Shown: positions 6,711-14,989 of the stretch, one piece after another | How positions within the stretch are numbered: position 1 is the first letter of the stretch | Layout: every line of letters starts with the position of its first letter | NCBI RefSeq assembly: GCF_001552175.1 | Contig: NZ_BCQR01000120.1 | Span: 1-38,350, forward strand | Length of the DNA stretch: 38,350 bases | Direction: 5' to 3' | Source of the DNA: Actinomadura kijaniata NBRC 14229 | Lineage (GTDB): Bacteria; Actinomycetota; Actinomycetes; Streptosporangiales; Streptosporangiaceae | Notes under the pieces: model-generated | Database searches by the model: none | Told to the model about the DNA's origin: nothing | Seen by the model: only the letters and a program-made list of their open reading frames with translations | Made by a program: the position numbers and the translations under genes

Positions 6711-9476
6711 TCAGGTCACCGAGGAGTAGGCGACGACGCCGCGGCGCATGGCGTCCATCGCCCTGCGGGCGGTCTTGCGGATGTGGCTGTTCTCGGGGGC
6801 GGCGTCGGCGATCTGGCCCAGCAGGTCCAGCAGCTGCTTCACCGCGCGGACGAAGTCGCCGGCGGTCATGTCGGCCTCCAGCAGGACCTCGTCGAGGTCG
6901 GCGCCCCTGGCCCAGCGGTAGGCCGTCCAGGCGAAGCCCAGGTCGGGTTCGCGCAGGAACGACACCCCGTTGTCCTCCTCGACGGCCTCCAGCTGGCGCC
7001 ACAGGCGCACCATCGCGCCCAGGGCGTCCTGGACGCCGCCGCCGGGGATGCGGGGCGGGGCGGCGTCGTCGGGCTGGCGGGACTCGTAGGTCAGCGCCGA
7101 CACGCACGCGGCCAGCTCGGCCTGGTCGAGGCGTTCCCAGATGCCGTCGCGGAGGCTTTCGGCGGTGAGCAGGTCCAGTTCGTTGTAGATGCGGCCGAGG
7201 CGGCGGCCCGCCTCGGTGACGGTGTCGCCGTCGAGGTAGCCGAGCTGCTGCAGGACGGTGCAGACCTTGTCGAAGGTGCGGGCGATGACCTGGGAGCGGC
7301 CCTCGACGCGGCGGCGGAGCTGTTCGGTCTCGCGTTCCAGGCGGAAGTAGCGTTCGGCCCAGCGGGCGTGGTTCTCGCGGTCGTCGCAGCCGTGCACCGG
7401 GTGGCGCCGCAGTTCCTGGCGCAGCCGGGTGATCTCCTGGTCGTCGGCGGCGGGGGTGTCGCGGCGGCGTTTGCGGTCGCGGGCGTCCTCGGAGACCTTG
7501 TTGCGCAGGGTGGAGGCCAGGTCGCGGCGGCTCTGGGGGTTGCGGGGGCTGAACGACTTGGGGATGCGGATCCGGTCGATGGGGTCGGCCGGGCGCGGGA
7601 AGTCCAGGATCGACAGTCGCTGGACCGATCCGGAGGCGGTCAGCACCAGGGGCGCGGGCCCGTCGGAGCGTTTGCCGACGCCGGGGTCCAGCACGACGGC
7701 CAGGCCCGAGCGGCGGCCGGTGGGGACCAGGATGACGTCGCCGGGCCGCAGGTGCTCCAGGGAGCGGGCGGCCTCGGCGCGGCGCTCGGAGGAGCGTTCG
7801 CGGGCGAGTTCGGCCTCGCGGTCCGACAGGCGGCGGCGCAGCGCGGCGTACTCCATGAAGTCGCCCAGGTGGCAGGTGGCGGCGTCCTTGTACCCGGCGA
7901 GGGCCTGTTCGTTCTTGTGGACCTGGCGGGCCAGGCCGACGACGGCGCGGTCGGCCTGGAACTGGGCGAACGACTCCTCCAGCAGGGTGCGGGCGCGTTC
8001 GACGCCGACCGCGCCGACCAGGTTGACCGCCATGTTGTAGGAGGGGCGGAAGCTGGAGTTGAGGGGGTAGGTGCGGGCGCCGGCCAGGCCGGCGACCGAG
8101 GCGGGGTCGACGCTGGGGTTCCAGATGACGACCGCGTGGCCCTCCACGTCGATGCCGCGCCGCCCGGCCCGCCCGGTGAGCTGGGTGTACTCGCCGGGGG
8201 TGAGGTTGACGTGGGCCTCGCCGTTCCACTTGTCGAGCTTTTCGATCACGACGGTGCGGGCGGGCATGTTGATGCCCATGGCGAGGGTCTCGGTGGCGAA
8301 CACCGCCTTGATGAGCTTGCGGACGAACAGCTCCTCGACGATCTCCTTGAAGGTGGGGAGCATCCCGGCGTGGTGGGCGGCGATGCCGCGTTCCAGGCCC
8401 GCCAGGAAGTCGTGGTAGCCCAGGACCTCCAGGTCCTCGCGGGGGATGTCGGCCACGCGCAGCTCGACGTGGGCGCGGATCTCCTCGGCCTCCTCGCGGG
8501 AGGTCAGCCGCAGGTTGGCGTGCAGGCACTGCAGGACGGCGGCGTCGCAGGCGGCGCGGCTGAAGATGAACGTGATCGCCGGGAGCAGCCCGGCGCGTTC
8601 CAGCCGCGTGATGACGTCGGGGCGGAGCGGGGGCCGGAACCGCTGGGGGCGGGCCTGGCGGCGGTGCCCGGTGCGGCGGCCCTGGTTGACCTTGGCGCGG
8701 CGGATCTCCTCCACGCCGATCCGCTGGAGCTGGGGGTTCAGTTTCGCCTGCCGGTTGGCGCCCTTGCCGGTCTCCATGAACAGGTCGTACAGGCGGGTGC
8801 CGACCATCATGTGCTGGAACAGCGGGACGGGCCGGTGCTCGTCCACCACGATCTGGGTGTCGCCGCGCACGGCCTGCAGCCACTCGCCGAACTCCTCGGC
8901 GTTGGAGACGGTCGCCGACAGCGCCACCACCCGCACCGAGTCCGGCACGTGGATGATCACTTCTTCCCAGACGGCGCCGCGGAACCGGTCGGCCAGGTAG
9001 TGGACCTCGTCCATGACGACGAACGCCAGCCCCGCCAGGGTGGAGGACTGGGCGTAGAGCATGTTGCGCAGCACCTCGGTCGTCATGACGACGACGGGGG
9101 CCTCGCCGTTGACGCTGTTGTCGCCGGTGAGCAGGCCGACCTTGTCGGGGCCGTAGCGGCGGACCAGGTCGGCGTACTTCTGGTTGGACAGCGCCTTGAT
9201 GGGCGTGGTGTAGAAGCACTTCTGGCCGCCCGTCAGGGCCAGGTGGACGGCGAACTCCCCGACGATGGTCTTTCCGGAGCCGGTGGGGGCGGCGACCAGC
9301 ACGCCGCTGCCCGCCTCCAACGCCCGGCACGCCTCCACCTGGAACGGGTCCAGGGGGAAGTCGTAGAGGGTCTGGAAGTCCAGCAGGGCGGGTCCGCTCC
9401 CGGAGTTGCGCCTGCGGTTGGCGGCGTAGCGGGCGGCGGGACTCTGGTCGGCCGACTGCGTGTCGGGGGTGGTCAT
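6711..9476 (-). CDS. helY: Ski2-like DEAD/DEAH-box helicase HelY
   Basis: 921-aa superfamily 2 helicase of the Ski2/Mtr4 type, expected to unwind structured RNA with ATP, probably in RNA turnover. Motif I is APTGSGKT (63-70), motif II is DEVH (156-159), motif III SAT lies in VVALSATVSNAEEFGEW, and motif VI is QLTGRAGRRG (about 430-440). A C-terminal DSHCT-type helical domain occupies roughly the last 180 residues (TYESRQ...GDFVRAVKQLLDLLGQI). A TAGGCT -10 element 7 nt upstream of the ATG predicts a leaderless transcript separate from the tat genes. Synteny with tatC-tatA-pafC-pafB matches M. tuberculosis Rv2092c. Confidence 0.95.
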   Translation of the reverse strand: MTTPDTQSADQSPAARYAANRRRNSGSGPALLDFQTLYDFPLDPFQVEACRALEAGSGVLVAAPTGSGKTIVGEFAVHLALTGGQKCFYTTPIKALSNQKYADLVRRYGPDKVGLLTGDNSVNGEAPVVVMTTEVLRNMLYAQSSTLAGLAFVVMDEVHYLADRFRGAVWEEVIIHVPDSVRVVALSATVSNAEEFGEWLQAVRGDTQIVVDEHRPVPLFQHMMVGTRLYDLFMETGKGANRQAKLNPQLQRIGVEEIRRAKVNQGRRTGHRRQARPQRFRPPLRPDVITRLERAGLLPAITFIFSRAACDAAVLQCLHANLRLTSREEAEEIRAHVELRVADIPREDLEVLGYHDFLAGLERGIAAHHAGMLPTFKEIVEELFVRKLIKAVFATETLAMGINMPARTVVIEKLDKWNGEAHVNLTPGEYTQLTGRAGRRGIDVEGHAVVIWNPSVDPASVAGLAGARTYPLNSSFRPSYNMAVNLVGAVGVERARTLLEESFAQFQADRAVVGLARQVHKNEQALAGYKDAATCHLGDFMEYAALRRRLSDREAELARERSSERRAEAARSLEHLRPGDVILVPTGRRSGLAVVLDPGVGKRSDGPAPLVLTASGSVQRLSILDFPRPADPIDRIRIPKSFSPRNPQSRRDLASTLRNKVSEDARDRKRRRDTPAADDQEITRLRQELRRHPVHGCDDRENHARWAERYFRLERETEQLRRRVEGRSQVIARTFDKVCTVLQQLGYLDGDTVTEAGRRLGRIYNELDLLTAESLRDGIWERLDQAELAACVSALTYESRQPDDAAPPRIPGGGVQDALGAMVRLWRQLEAVEEDNGVSFLREPDLGFAWTAYRWARGADLDEVLLEADMTAGDFVRAVKQLLDLLGQIADAAPENSHIRKTARRAMDAMRRGVVAYSSVT

Positions 9477-9483
9477 GGGTCCG

Positions 9484-9489
9484 AGCCTA
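9484..9489 (-). promoter_or_regulatory. -10 element of helY (leaderless)
   Basis: TAGGCT on the minus strand, separated by 7 nt from the ATG at 9476. Confidence 0.6.
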
Positions 9490-9611
9490 CGGTTTCGAAC
9501 GGCCCGGTTCCCACTTGAGGGGCGGGTTCGCCCCGGCGCGTCCCCCGAACCGTGCTCGGTCGCGGGGGGCGCCGGGTGACGGACGGGTCGTGGACACGGC
9601 CCGGGACGGGG

Positions 9612-10499
9612 TCAGGAAAGTCCCCGCTTGCCCTGCTCCAGGTTGCCCTGCTCCAGCTCGGCGTCGATCTCCTCCAGCCGCAGCGGGGAGATCTCGTCGT
9701 CGGCCAGGGCGACGTCGGGGTCGACGCGGCGGGCGCGGCGCCGGTCGTTGAAGTAGGCGACCAGCGCGGCGAGCTCGTACAGGATCACCGTGGGCAGCGC
9801 CAGCACCAGCATGGTGACGGGGTCGCCGCTGGGGGTGGCGATCGCGGCGAACACGAAGATCCCGAACACGGCGATCCGCTGGGTCCGCTTGATCCGCTCG
9901 AAGGTGAGCACGCCCACGACGTTCAGCATCACCACGAACAGCGGCAGCTCGAAGGTGACGCCGAAGACCAGCAGCATCATCAGCACGTAGCTGAGGTACT
10001 GGTCGACCTGCACCAGCGGCAGGACCCCCTCGATGCCGAAGCCGCCGAGGAACAGCTGCAGGCCCTTGTCGATGAACAGGTAGGCCAGCCACGCGCCGAC
10101 CAGGAACAGCGGGACCGCCGCCGACAGGAACACATACGTCCAGCGGCGTTCGCGCTGGTACAGGCCGGGGGCGACGAACGCCCACAGCTGGTACAGCCAG
10201 AACGGCGAGGACAGCACCAGCCCGACGATGATGGCGATCTTCAACCGGATGAAGAACTGGCTGAAGATGCCGCTGGCGACCAGGTTGCACTTGCCGTTGA
10301 GCTCCTTGGCCGCCTGGATCTGGCAGTAGGGCTCCTTCAGCAGCTCCCAGATCGGCTGGAAGAACACATAACCGACGATCATGCCGATCAGCAGGAAGAA
10401 GATCGCCTTGATCAGTCGGTTGCGCAGCTCACGGAGGTGCTCCATGAGCGACATGCGGCCTTCGGGGTTGGCCGGGGGAGCGGAACTCAGGAACTTCAT
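9612..10499 (-). CDS. tatC: Twin-arginine translocase subunit TatC
   Basis: 295-aa polytopic inner-membrane protein that binds twin-arginine signal peptides and forms the Tat translocase with TatA. The N-terminal cytoplasmic signature MSLMEHLRELRNRL (16-29) is followed by six hydrophobic segments, including AIFFLLIGMIVGYVFF, a long periplasmic first loop, and the LPLFVVMLNVVGVL and PTVILYELAALVAYF helices. A charged cytoplasmic tail rich in Gln and Glu ends the protein. It lies 54 nt downstream of tatA and is presumably co-transcribed with it. The ribosome-binding site before ATG 10499 is weak, which suggests coupling or lower expression than TatA. Confidence 0.96.
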   Translation of the reverse strand: MKFLSSAPPANPEGRMSLMEHLRELRNRLIKAIFFLLIGMIVGYVFFQPIWELLKEPYCQIQAAKELNGKCNLVASGIFSQFFIRLKIAIIVGLVLSSPFWLYQLWAFVAPGLYQRERRWTYVFLSAAVPLFLVGAWLAYLFIDKGLQLFLGGFGIEGVLPLVQVDQYLSYVLMMLLVFGVTFELPLFVVMLNVVGVLTFERIKRTQRIAVFGIFVFAAIATPSGDPVTMLVLALPTVILYELAALVAYFNDRRRARRVDPDVALADDEISPLRLEEIDAELEQGNLEQGKRGLS

Positions 10500-10553
10500 G
10501 GTCGCCGAGGGTCCAGGAGGTGGGGGCCGCCGATCGGGGTGGGATGGGGAGGG

Positions 10554-10934
10554 TCAGGACTTGCGCAGGCGGTCGGGGTCCGACACCGGAACGCCCTGGA
10601 TCGGCTCCCCGGAGGTCAGCGGGCGCGCGCCCGAGCCGTACTGCTGCTGGGCGGCCTCGCGCTCCAGGCGGGCGGCCTCCTCGCGCAGCCGGGCGGCCTC
10701 GGCGCGGGCGTCGGCCGACTGCGCCTGCTGGCCCTGCGCCTGCTGGCCCTGCTGGCTCTGCTGGTCGGCGGCCTTGTCGCCGTCGTCGTCATCGTGCAGG
10801 CCCTTGGTCTCGGCCTTCAGGATGCGCGCGGAGCGGCCGAGGGAGCGGGCCAGCGCCGGCAGCTTGGCCGAGCCGAACAGCAGAAGGATGACGAGCAGAA
10901 TGACGATCCACTCGCCGGCACCGAAACTGGGCAT
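10554..10934 (-). CDS. tatA: Twin-arginine translocase subunit TatA
   Basis: 126-aa TatA/E family protein. A single N-terminal membrane helix (GEWIVILLVILLLFGSAKLP, residues 7-26) with the F-G hinge leads into an amphipathic helix (ALARSLGRSARILKAETKGL). The C-terminus is an unusually long Gln/Ala/Arg/Glu-rich stretch (about residues 55-95, with QQGQQAQGQQAQ and alternating Ala-Glu-Arg) predicted to form a charged helix. TatA oligomerises to form the Tat pore. AGAGGA lies 7 nt before the ATG. No separate TatB is seen in this window. Confidence 0.93.
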   Translation of the reverse strand: MPSFGAGEWIVILLVILLLFGSAKLPALARSLGRSARILKAETKGLHDDDDGDKAADQQSQQGQQAQGQQAQSADARAEAARLREEAARLEREAAQQQYGSGARPLTSGEPIQGVPVSDPDRLRKS

Positions 10935-10961
10935 GTATCCGTCCTCTTCACCAAGTGGTAC

Positions 10962-11186
10962 TCACGACGATCGTACGCCGTCGCCGGAGTCGCGCGCCGC
11001 ACGCGCCTCCTGGAGATCGCGGAGTTCATCGCGGAGCACCGCGTGTTTGGGTTCCAGCCGTGCGCGGGCCCGGTCGAGTTCACGTCCGAACCGGCGAACG
11101 CCCAGGTAGACCTTGAACGCGCAGAACGCCACCACCACCAGGCCCGCGACGCTGAGCCCGATCGTGACCAACGACACCGCGGGCAT
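10962..11186 (-). CDS. Small membrane protein with charged helical tail
   Basis: 74 aa: one N-terminal transmembrane helix (VSLVTIGLSVAGLVVVAFCA, about 4-23), then a basic, helix-forming cytoplasmic segment (VRRFGRELDRARARLEPKHA) and an acidic/Arg-rich tail. The ATG at 11186 is preceded by GAGGAGGT at 8-nt spacing; a TTG two codons earlier overlaps the pafC stop but lacks spacing for that site. It sits between pafC and tatA with gaps of 2 and 27 nt, so it belongs to the pafBC-tat operon. I do not recognise the family. A TatB-like role is conceivable from topology and position but has no motif support. Confidence 0.75.
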   Translation of the reverse strand: MPAVSLVTIGLSVAGLVVVAFCAFKVYLGVRRFGRELDRARARLEPKHAVLRDELRDLQEARAARDSGDGVRSS

Positions 11187-11188
11187 CG

Positions 11189-12292
11189 TCAACGACCTCC
11201 TCGCGGCTCATCGTACGCCGCCGCGCTCGCCGTGCCCGGCGGGGCCGACTCGTACAGCGCGAGCGCGCGGGCGGCGTCGTCGCGGACGGTGCCGGCCAGC
11301 TCGGCGGGGGCGGTGATGCGGCCCTGGTCGCCCAGCCGCAGCGCCAGGCCCCGCACCCAGCGGGTGTCGGGGGTGCGCAGCACGATCCGCAGCCGTCCCT
11401 CGCCGAGCTCGGCGACGCTCTCGCACGGGTAGTAGTCGGCGACCCAGCGGCCCTGCGGGGTCAGCTCCAGGGTGACCGCCACGTCCTGCGGGGACGGCCG
11501 GAACAGGCCGGCGTCGACGTCGATCGGCTCGGCGTCGTCGGGGACCTCGGCGGCGACGTCCAGGACCTGCAGGGCGCTGATGCGGTCGGTGCGGAACAGC
11601 CGGACGCCCTCGGCGCGGCGGCACCAGCCCTCCAGGTAGGTGTTGCCCTCCACCACCAGCAGCCGCATGGGGTCCACGTCGCGTTCGGTGTTCTCGTCGC
11701 GGGCGGGCACGTAGTAGGCCAGGTGGACGCGGCGGCGCCGGGCGATGGCGTCGCGCAGCAGCGCCAGGGTGTCGCCGCCGGCGTCGACCTCGACCGCGAC
11801 CTTCCCGGCGACCTGGGCGGCGGCCCCGGCGGCGCTCTCCAGCTTGGCGATCACCCGCGACAGCGCGTCGCGGTCCTGCAGGCCGGGCACCCCGGCCAGC
11901 ATCCGCAGCGCCACCAGCAGCGCCCCGGCCTCGTCGACCTTCAGCCGCAGCGGCCGGGCGATCGACTCGGCCTCGGTGACGGTGATCTCGCCGCCCTCGT
12001 AGGACAGGTCGATCGGGCAGTAGGGGTCGGGGGCGCGCAGCTCCACGCACCACAGCAGGTTCAGGTCGTCGATCAGCTGCTTCTCGGTGACGCCGAACGC
12101 GGCGGCGGCCTGGTCCAGGGCGACGGTGTCCCGGTTGATCACATACGGGACCAGCGCCAGCAGCCGGCCGAGCCGGTCGGTGGAGGTGCCCGAGCCGCCC
12201 CGGCCCCGGCCCTTGCCCGCGGTCCTGGCCCCGGGTTTGGCCCCGGGCTTGGTGCCCGTCTTGTTCTCGGTCTTGTTCTCGGTCTTGCTCAC
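11189..12292 (-). CDS. pafC: WYL-domain transcriptional regulator PafC
   Basis: 367-aa regulator. A low-complexity N-terminus rich in Lys, Thr and Gly (about residues 1-35, encoded partly by two exact 12-bp repeats at 12261-12284) precedes a winged HTH (LDQAAAAFGVTEKQLIDDLN). A WYL domain follows (NTYLEGWCRRAEGVRLFRTD) with a C-terminal extension. PafC pairs with PafB to activate the RecA-independent DNA-damage regulon in mycobacteria; WYL domains are thought to sense nucleic-acid ligands. The GTG start overlaps the pafB TGA as GTGA, showing translational coupling and 1:1 production. The Lys-rich N-terminal extension is longer than in the M. tuberculosis protein as I recall it. Confidence 0.92.
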   Translation of the reverse strand: MSKTENKTENKTGTKPGAKPGARTAGKGRGRGGSGTSTDRLGRLLALVPYVINRDTVALDQAAAAFGVTEKQLIDDLNLLWCVELRAPDPYCPIDLSYEGGEITVTEAESIARPLRLKVDEAGALLVALRMLAGVPGLQDRDALSRVIAKLESAAGAAAQVAGKVAVEVDAGGDTLALLRDAIARRRRVHLAYYVPARDENTERDVDPMRLLVVEGNTYLEGWCRRAEGVRLFRTDRISALQVLDVAAEVPDDAEPIDVDAGLFRPSPQDVAVTLELTPQGRWVADYYPCESVAELGEGRLRIVLRTPDTRWVRGLALRLGDQGRITAPAELAGTVRDDAARALALYESAPPGTASAAAYDEPRGGR

Positions 12293-13260
12293 TGTCCGCC
12301 TCCCCCCGCCAGGACCGCCTTCAACTGCTGGATGACCGCCTCGCGCAGGTCCGGCGGGTCCAGGACGACCACATCGTCGGCGAACCGGGCCAGGTAGGGC
12401 GCGAACCGGTCCACGTCGCGGAACGTCAGCGTCGCCTCGTCCCACCCGTCGCGGCCGTCCCCGGCGGGCCGCACGTCGCGGGCCCAGCGGCGCGGGCCCT
12501 GCGCGGCGCCCTGCCGCAGCCGCACCGTGGCCGGGCGGGGCTCGGCGACCGGGTCGCCCCGATCGAACGCGATGCGCCGCACGTCCACGCCCTCGGGCAC
12601 CACGACCGACCCCTCGGGGCCGTCGGGGACGACCTCGCCGACGATGCGGCTGAGGCGGAACACCCGCGACTCGCCCCGGTCGCGGTCGTGGCCGACCACG
12701 TACCAGCGGCCGCGGCGGCTCACCACGCCCCACGGCTCCAGGTGCCGCCGCGCCACGGAGGTGCGGCCGACGCCCTGGTAGTCGAAGGCGACCGGCCGGG
12801 CGTCGCGCACCGCCTCCCACAGGGCGGGGAACGCCGGGTCGCCGGTGTCCAGCCGCGGCTCGATGCCCACGGCGGTGGTCTCGTCGGTCTCCACCCCGGC
12901 GGCGCGCAGCTTCAGCAGCGCGCCGGAGGCGGCCTCGGCCATGCTGGCGCGCTGCCACACCCGGGCCGCCAGGCCCAGCACCGCGGCCTCGTCGGGCGTC
13001 AGGTGGATGTCGGGCAGCTCGTAGGCCTGCGGCGGGATCCGGTAGCCGGTCTCCTCGCCGTCGCCGTCGCTGCCGACCTCCAGGGGCACGCCCAGCTCCC
13101 GCAGTTCCTCCTTGTCGCGTTCGAACATCCGCTTGAACGCCTCGTCGGAGTCGGGGTAGCCGGGAACGGCCCGGCGGATCTGCTCGGCCGTCAGGTAACG
13201 GCGCGTGGCGAGCAGGCAGACCACCAGGTTGAGCAGGCGCTCGGTCTTGCGCCGCGACAC
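12289..13260 (-). CDS. pafB: WYL-domain transcriptional regulator PafB
   Basis: 323-aa partner of PafC. The N-terminal winged HTH (YLTAEQIRRAVPGYPDSDEA, then FERDKEELRELGVPLE) is followed by a WYL domain (GRWYVVGHDRDRGESRVFRL) and the C-terminal WCX-type segment ending in RFADDVVVLDP. The start is a GTG giving VSRRKTERLLNLVVCLL, the family N-terminus; GGTGGTGGGGAA lies just upstream. It is first gene of the pafB-pafC-small membrane protein-tatA-tatC run and divergent from the DUF3866 gene. Despite the name, the known role is DNA-damage gene activation rather than Pup ligation. Confidence 0.93.
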   Translation of the reverse strand: MSRRKTERLLNLVVCLLATRRYLTAEQIRRAVPGYPDSDEAFKRMFERDKEELRELGVPLEVGSDGDGEETGYRIPPQAYELPDIHLTPDEAAVLGLAARVWQRASMAEAASGALLKLRAAGVETDETTAVGIEPRLDTGDPAFPALWEAVRDARPVAFDYQGVGRTSVARRHLEPWGVVSRRGRWYVVGHDRDRGESRVFRLSRIVGEVVPDGPEGSVVVPEGVDVRRIAFDRGDPVAEPRPATVRLRQGAAQGPRRWARDVRPAGDGRDGWDEATLTFRDVDRFAPYLARFADDVVVLDPPDLREAVIQQLKAVLAGGGGQ

Positions 13261-13327
13261 TTCCCCACCACCTCTTCGCTCGCGGGCCGTTCGCTCAGCG
13301 GGTCCCGCCCGTTTTCCCTCTCCCAGG

Positions 13328-13337
13328 ACGCTACCGT
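13328..13337. promoter_or_regulatory. Overlapping divergent -10 elements, pafB / DUF3866
   Basis: Plus strand: TACCGT at 13332-13337 lies 7 nt before the GTG of the DUF3866 gene (leaderless). Minus strand: TAGCGT (13333-13328) faces pafB with a predicted leader of about 60 nt. The two hexamers share two base pairs, so polymerase could not occupy both at once. The pafB assignment is less certain than the DUF3866 one. Confidence 0.45.
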
Positions 13338-13344
13338 CTCCCCT

Positions 13345-14427
13345 GTGATCCGATGGCGTAAAGGCACCGTGCAAGACGTTCGCCGGGAGTGGCCGGGGGC
13401 GGTCGAGCTGACCGTCCTGATCGATGACGACGGCCCGCGCCGGGCACTGGCCTATCCCGCGCTGGTGGGGCGGCCGGAGCCGGGCGACACCGTCCTGCTC
13501 AACACTACGGCCTTGGCGATGGGTCTGGGGACCGGCGGGTACGCGATGGTCGTCGCGGTGCCCGACCGGCTGCCCCCCGACCCGGCGGGCCCGGGCCACC
13601 TGGTCAAGGCCCGCTACACCCCCCTGCAGGCCACGGTGCTGGGCGCCGACGAGCAGGACTCCCCCCACCACGGGCTGCTGCGGGAGGCCGACTCGCTGTA
13701 CGGCGCCCCGGTGATCGTGGCCGACCTCCACTCGGCGCTGCCGCCGATCCTGGCGGGCCTGCTGGCCGAGCGGCCCGGGACGCGCGTGGTGTACGTGATG
13801 CCCGACGGGGGCGCGCTGCCCGCCTGGTTCTCCATGTCGATCGCCCAGCTCAGGGCGGCCGGGGCGCTGGCGGCGACGGTGACGGTGGGGCAGGCGTTCG
13901 GCGGGGACCTGGAGACGGTGACCGTCCACACCGGGCTGCTGGCCGCCCGGCTGGTGCTGGACGCCGAGGTGATCGTCGTGGCGCAGGGGCCCGGCAACCT
14001 CGGAACCGGCACCAAATGGGGTTTCTCGGGCGTGTCGGCCGGGGAGGCGATCAACGCCGCCGCCGTGCTGGACGGCCGCCCGGTGGGCTGCCTGCGGGTC
14101 AGCGAGGGCGACACGCGGGAACGCCACCTCGGCGTCTCCCACCACAGCCTCACCGCCTACGGCCGGGTCGCGCTCGCCCGCGCCCAGATCGCGGTGCCGG
14201 AGCTCGGCGGCCCGTTCGGGCAGCGCGTCGCCGCCGCGGCCGCGTCACTGGGCGACCGGCACGAGCTGGTCCCGGTCGGCGTGGAGGGCCTGCGCGACGT
14301 GCTGGCCGCCGCCGAGAAGGACTGGGGGGTGCGGCTGTCCACGATGGGCCGCCGCCTGGACGAGGACCTGGCCTACTTCCTCACCGCGGCCGCCGCGGGC
14401 CGTCACACCGCCGCGCTGCTGGCCTGA
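13345..14427 (+). CDS. DUF3866 family protein
   Basis: 360-aa conserved actinobacterial protein matching the DUF3866 family from memory. The start is MIRWRKGTVQDVRREWPGAV, followed by an N-terminal beta-domain (GDTVLLNTTALAMGLGTGGYAMVV). A larger domain contains GPGNLGTGTKWGFSGVSAGE near residues 218-237 and SEGDTRERHLGVSHHSL near 255-271. The Gly-rich loop and the His pair suggest an enzyme or ligand-binding fold, but no reaction is known. No signal peptide or membrane helices. The GTG at 13345 has no ribosome-binding site but follows TACCGT by 7 nt, so the mRNA is probably leaderless. Its 3' end overlaps the DUF3291 gene by 25 nt. Confidence 0.85.
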   Translation: MIRWRKGTVQDVRREWPGAVELTVLIDDDGPRRALAYPALVGRPEPGDTVLLNTTALAMGLGTGGYAMVVAVPDRLPPDPAGPGHLVKARYTPLQATVLGADEQDSPHHGLLREADSLYGAPVIVADLHSALPPILAGLLAERPGTRVVYVMPDGGALPAWFSMSIAQLRAAGALAATVTVGQAFGGDLETVTVHTGLLAARLVLDAEVIVVAQGPGNLGTGTKWGFSGVSAGEAINAAAVLDGRPVGCLRVSEGDTRERHLGVSHHSLTAYGRVALARAQIAVPELGGPFGQRVAAAAASLGDRHELVPVGVEGLRDVLAAAEKDWGVRLSTMGRRLDEDLAYFLTAAAAGRHTAALLA

Positions 14428-14966
14428 CCCGCACCGGCCCGACCCGCACCGGCCGGGCCGGCCCCCGAACGGTCGGCAAGGGCCGGGTCGGCCGCCCGCG
14501 CCTCCTCGGCGGTGTAGGAGGAGGTGAACGTGAACGCGCGGGGCGAGGGGCCCTCGGCGCACAGCAGCTCCAGCCGTTCGGCGGCCTCGGCCAGGCTCGG
14601 CACGTGCCCGGCGGGCACCCACCACATCGCCAGGTGCGCCTCGGCGTGCCGCTGGAACCACTCCCGGCGGCGGCGCATCACCTCCAGGTGGCCGCTGCGG
14701 TAGACGTAGTCCCACAGCGCCTCCGCGCCCTCCCACACCGTGAGGTTCACGATCACGTCGGGTCCGAACGGGCGCAGTCCCGTGGCGTCGTCGCTCCCCT
14801 CCCCCACCAGCCGCCACACGAAGCCGGGCGCGGCGTCGGCGAGGGCGTTGATCGGTTCCAGGGCCGCCACGAAGTCGGCGACGCGCGGGTCGTCCAGGGG
14901 GAAGCGCAGCGCGGCGATGTTGAGCTGGGCCAGGTGGAAACGGGAGTTGTCGGGCATGGTCGCCAT
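14403..14966 (-). CDS. DUF3291 domain protein
   Basis: 187-aa protein with a DUF3291 domain (dimeric alpha/beta-barrel-like, related in shape to small monooxygenases). Visible family motifs are HLAQLNIAALRFPLDDP (residues 11-27), APGFVWRLVGE (about 46-56), VIVNLTVWEGAEALWDYVYR (about 71-90) and MWWVPAGHVPSLAEA (about 113-127). The C-terminal 25 residues are a Gly/Ala/Arg repeat antisense to the end of the DUF3866 gene and its 15-bp repeat, so they may be a late extension. ATG 14966 is used; ATG 14957 is also possible. It is 23 nt downstream of the HTH regulator gene, and a copy of that regulator's putative operator lies at 14999-15011. Confidence 0.82.
   Translation of the reverse strand: MATMPDNSRFHLAQLNIAALRFPLDDPRVADFVAALEPINALADAAPGFVWRLVGEGSDDATGLRPFGPDVIVNLTVWEGAEALWDYVYRSGHLEVMRRRREWFQRHAEAHLAMWWVPAGHVPSLAEAAERLELLCAEGPSPRAFTFTSSYTAEEARAADPALADRSGAGPAGAGRAGAGQASSAAV
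14425..14454. repeat. 15-bp repeat x2 at the DUF3866 stop codon
   Basis: TGACCCGCACCGGCC (14425-14439) is followed directly by CGACCCGCACCGGCC (14440-14454). The first copy begins with the DUF3866 TGA. On the other strand the array encodes a Gly-Ala-Gly-Arg-Ala repeat in the DUF3291 tail. Confidence 0.7.
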
Positions 14967-14989
14967 CCCACCAGCCCGCCCCTTCTATG

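Noticed and set aside
6660..9518. Long plus-strand frame (over 900 codons) antisense to helY
   Set aside because: It is an antisense shadow created by GC3 bias; its translation is Gly/Val/Ala-rich repeats without domains, whereas the minus strand encodes a complete helicase.
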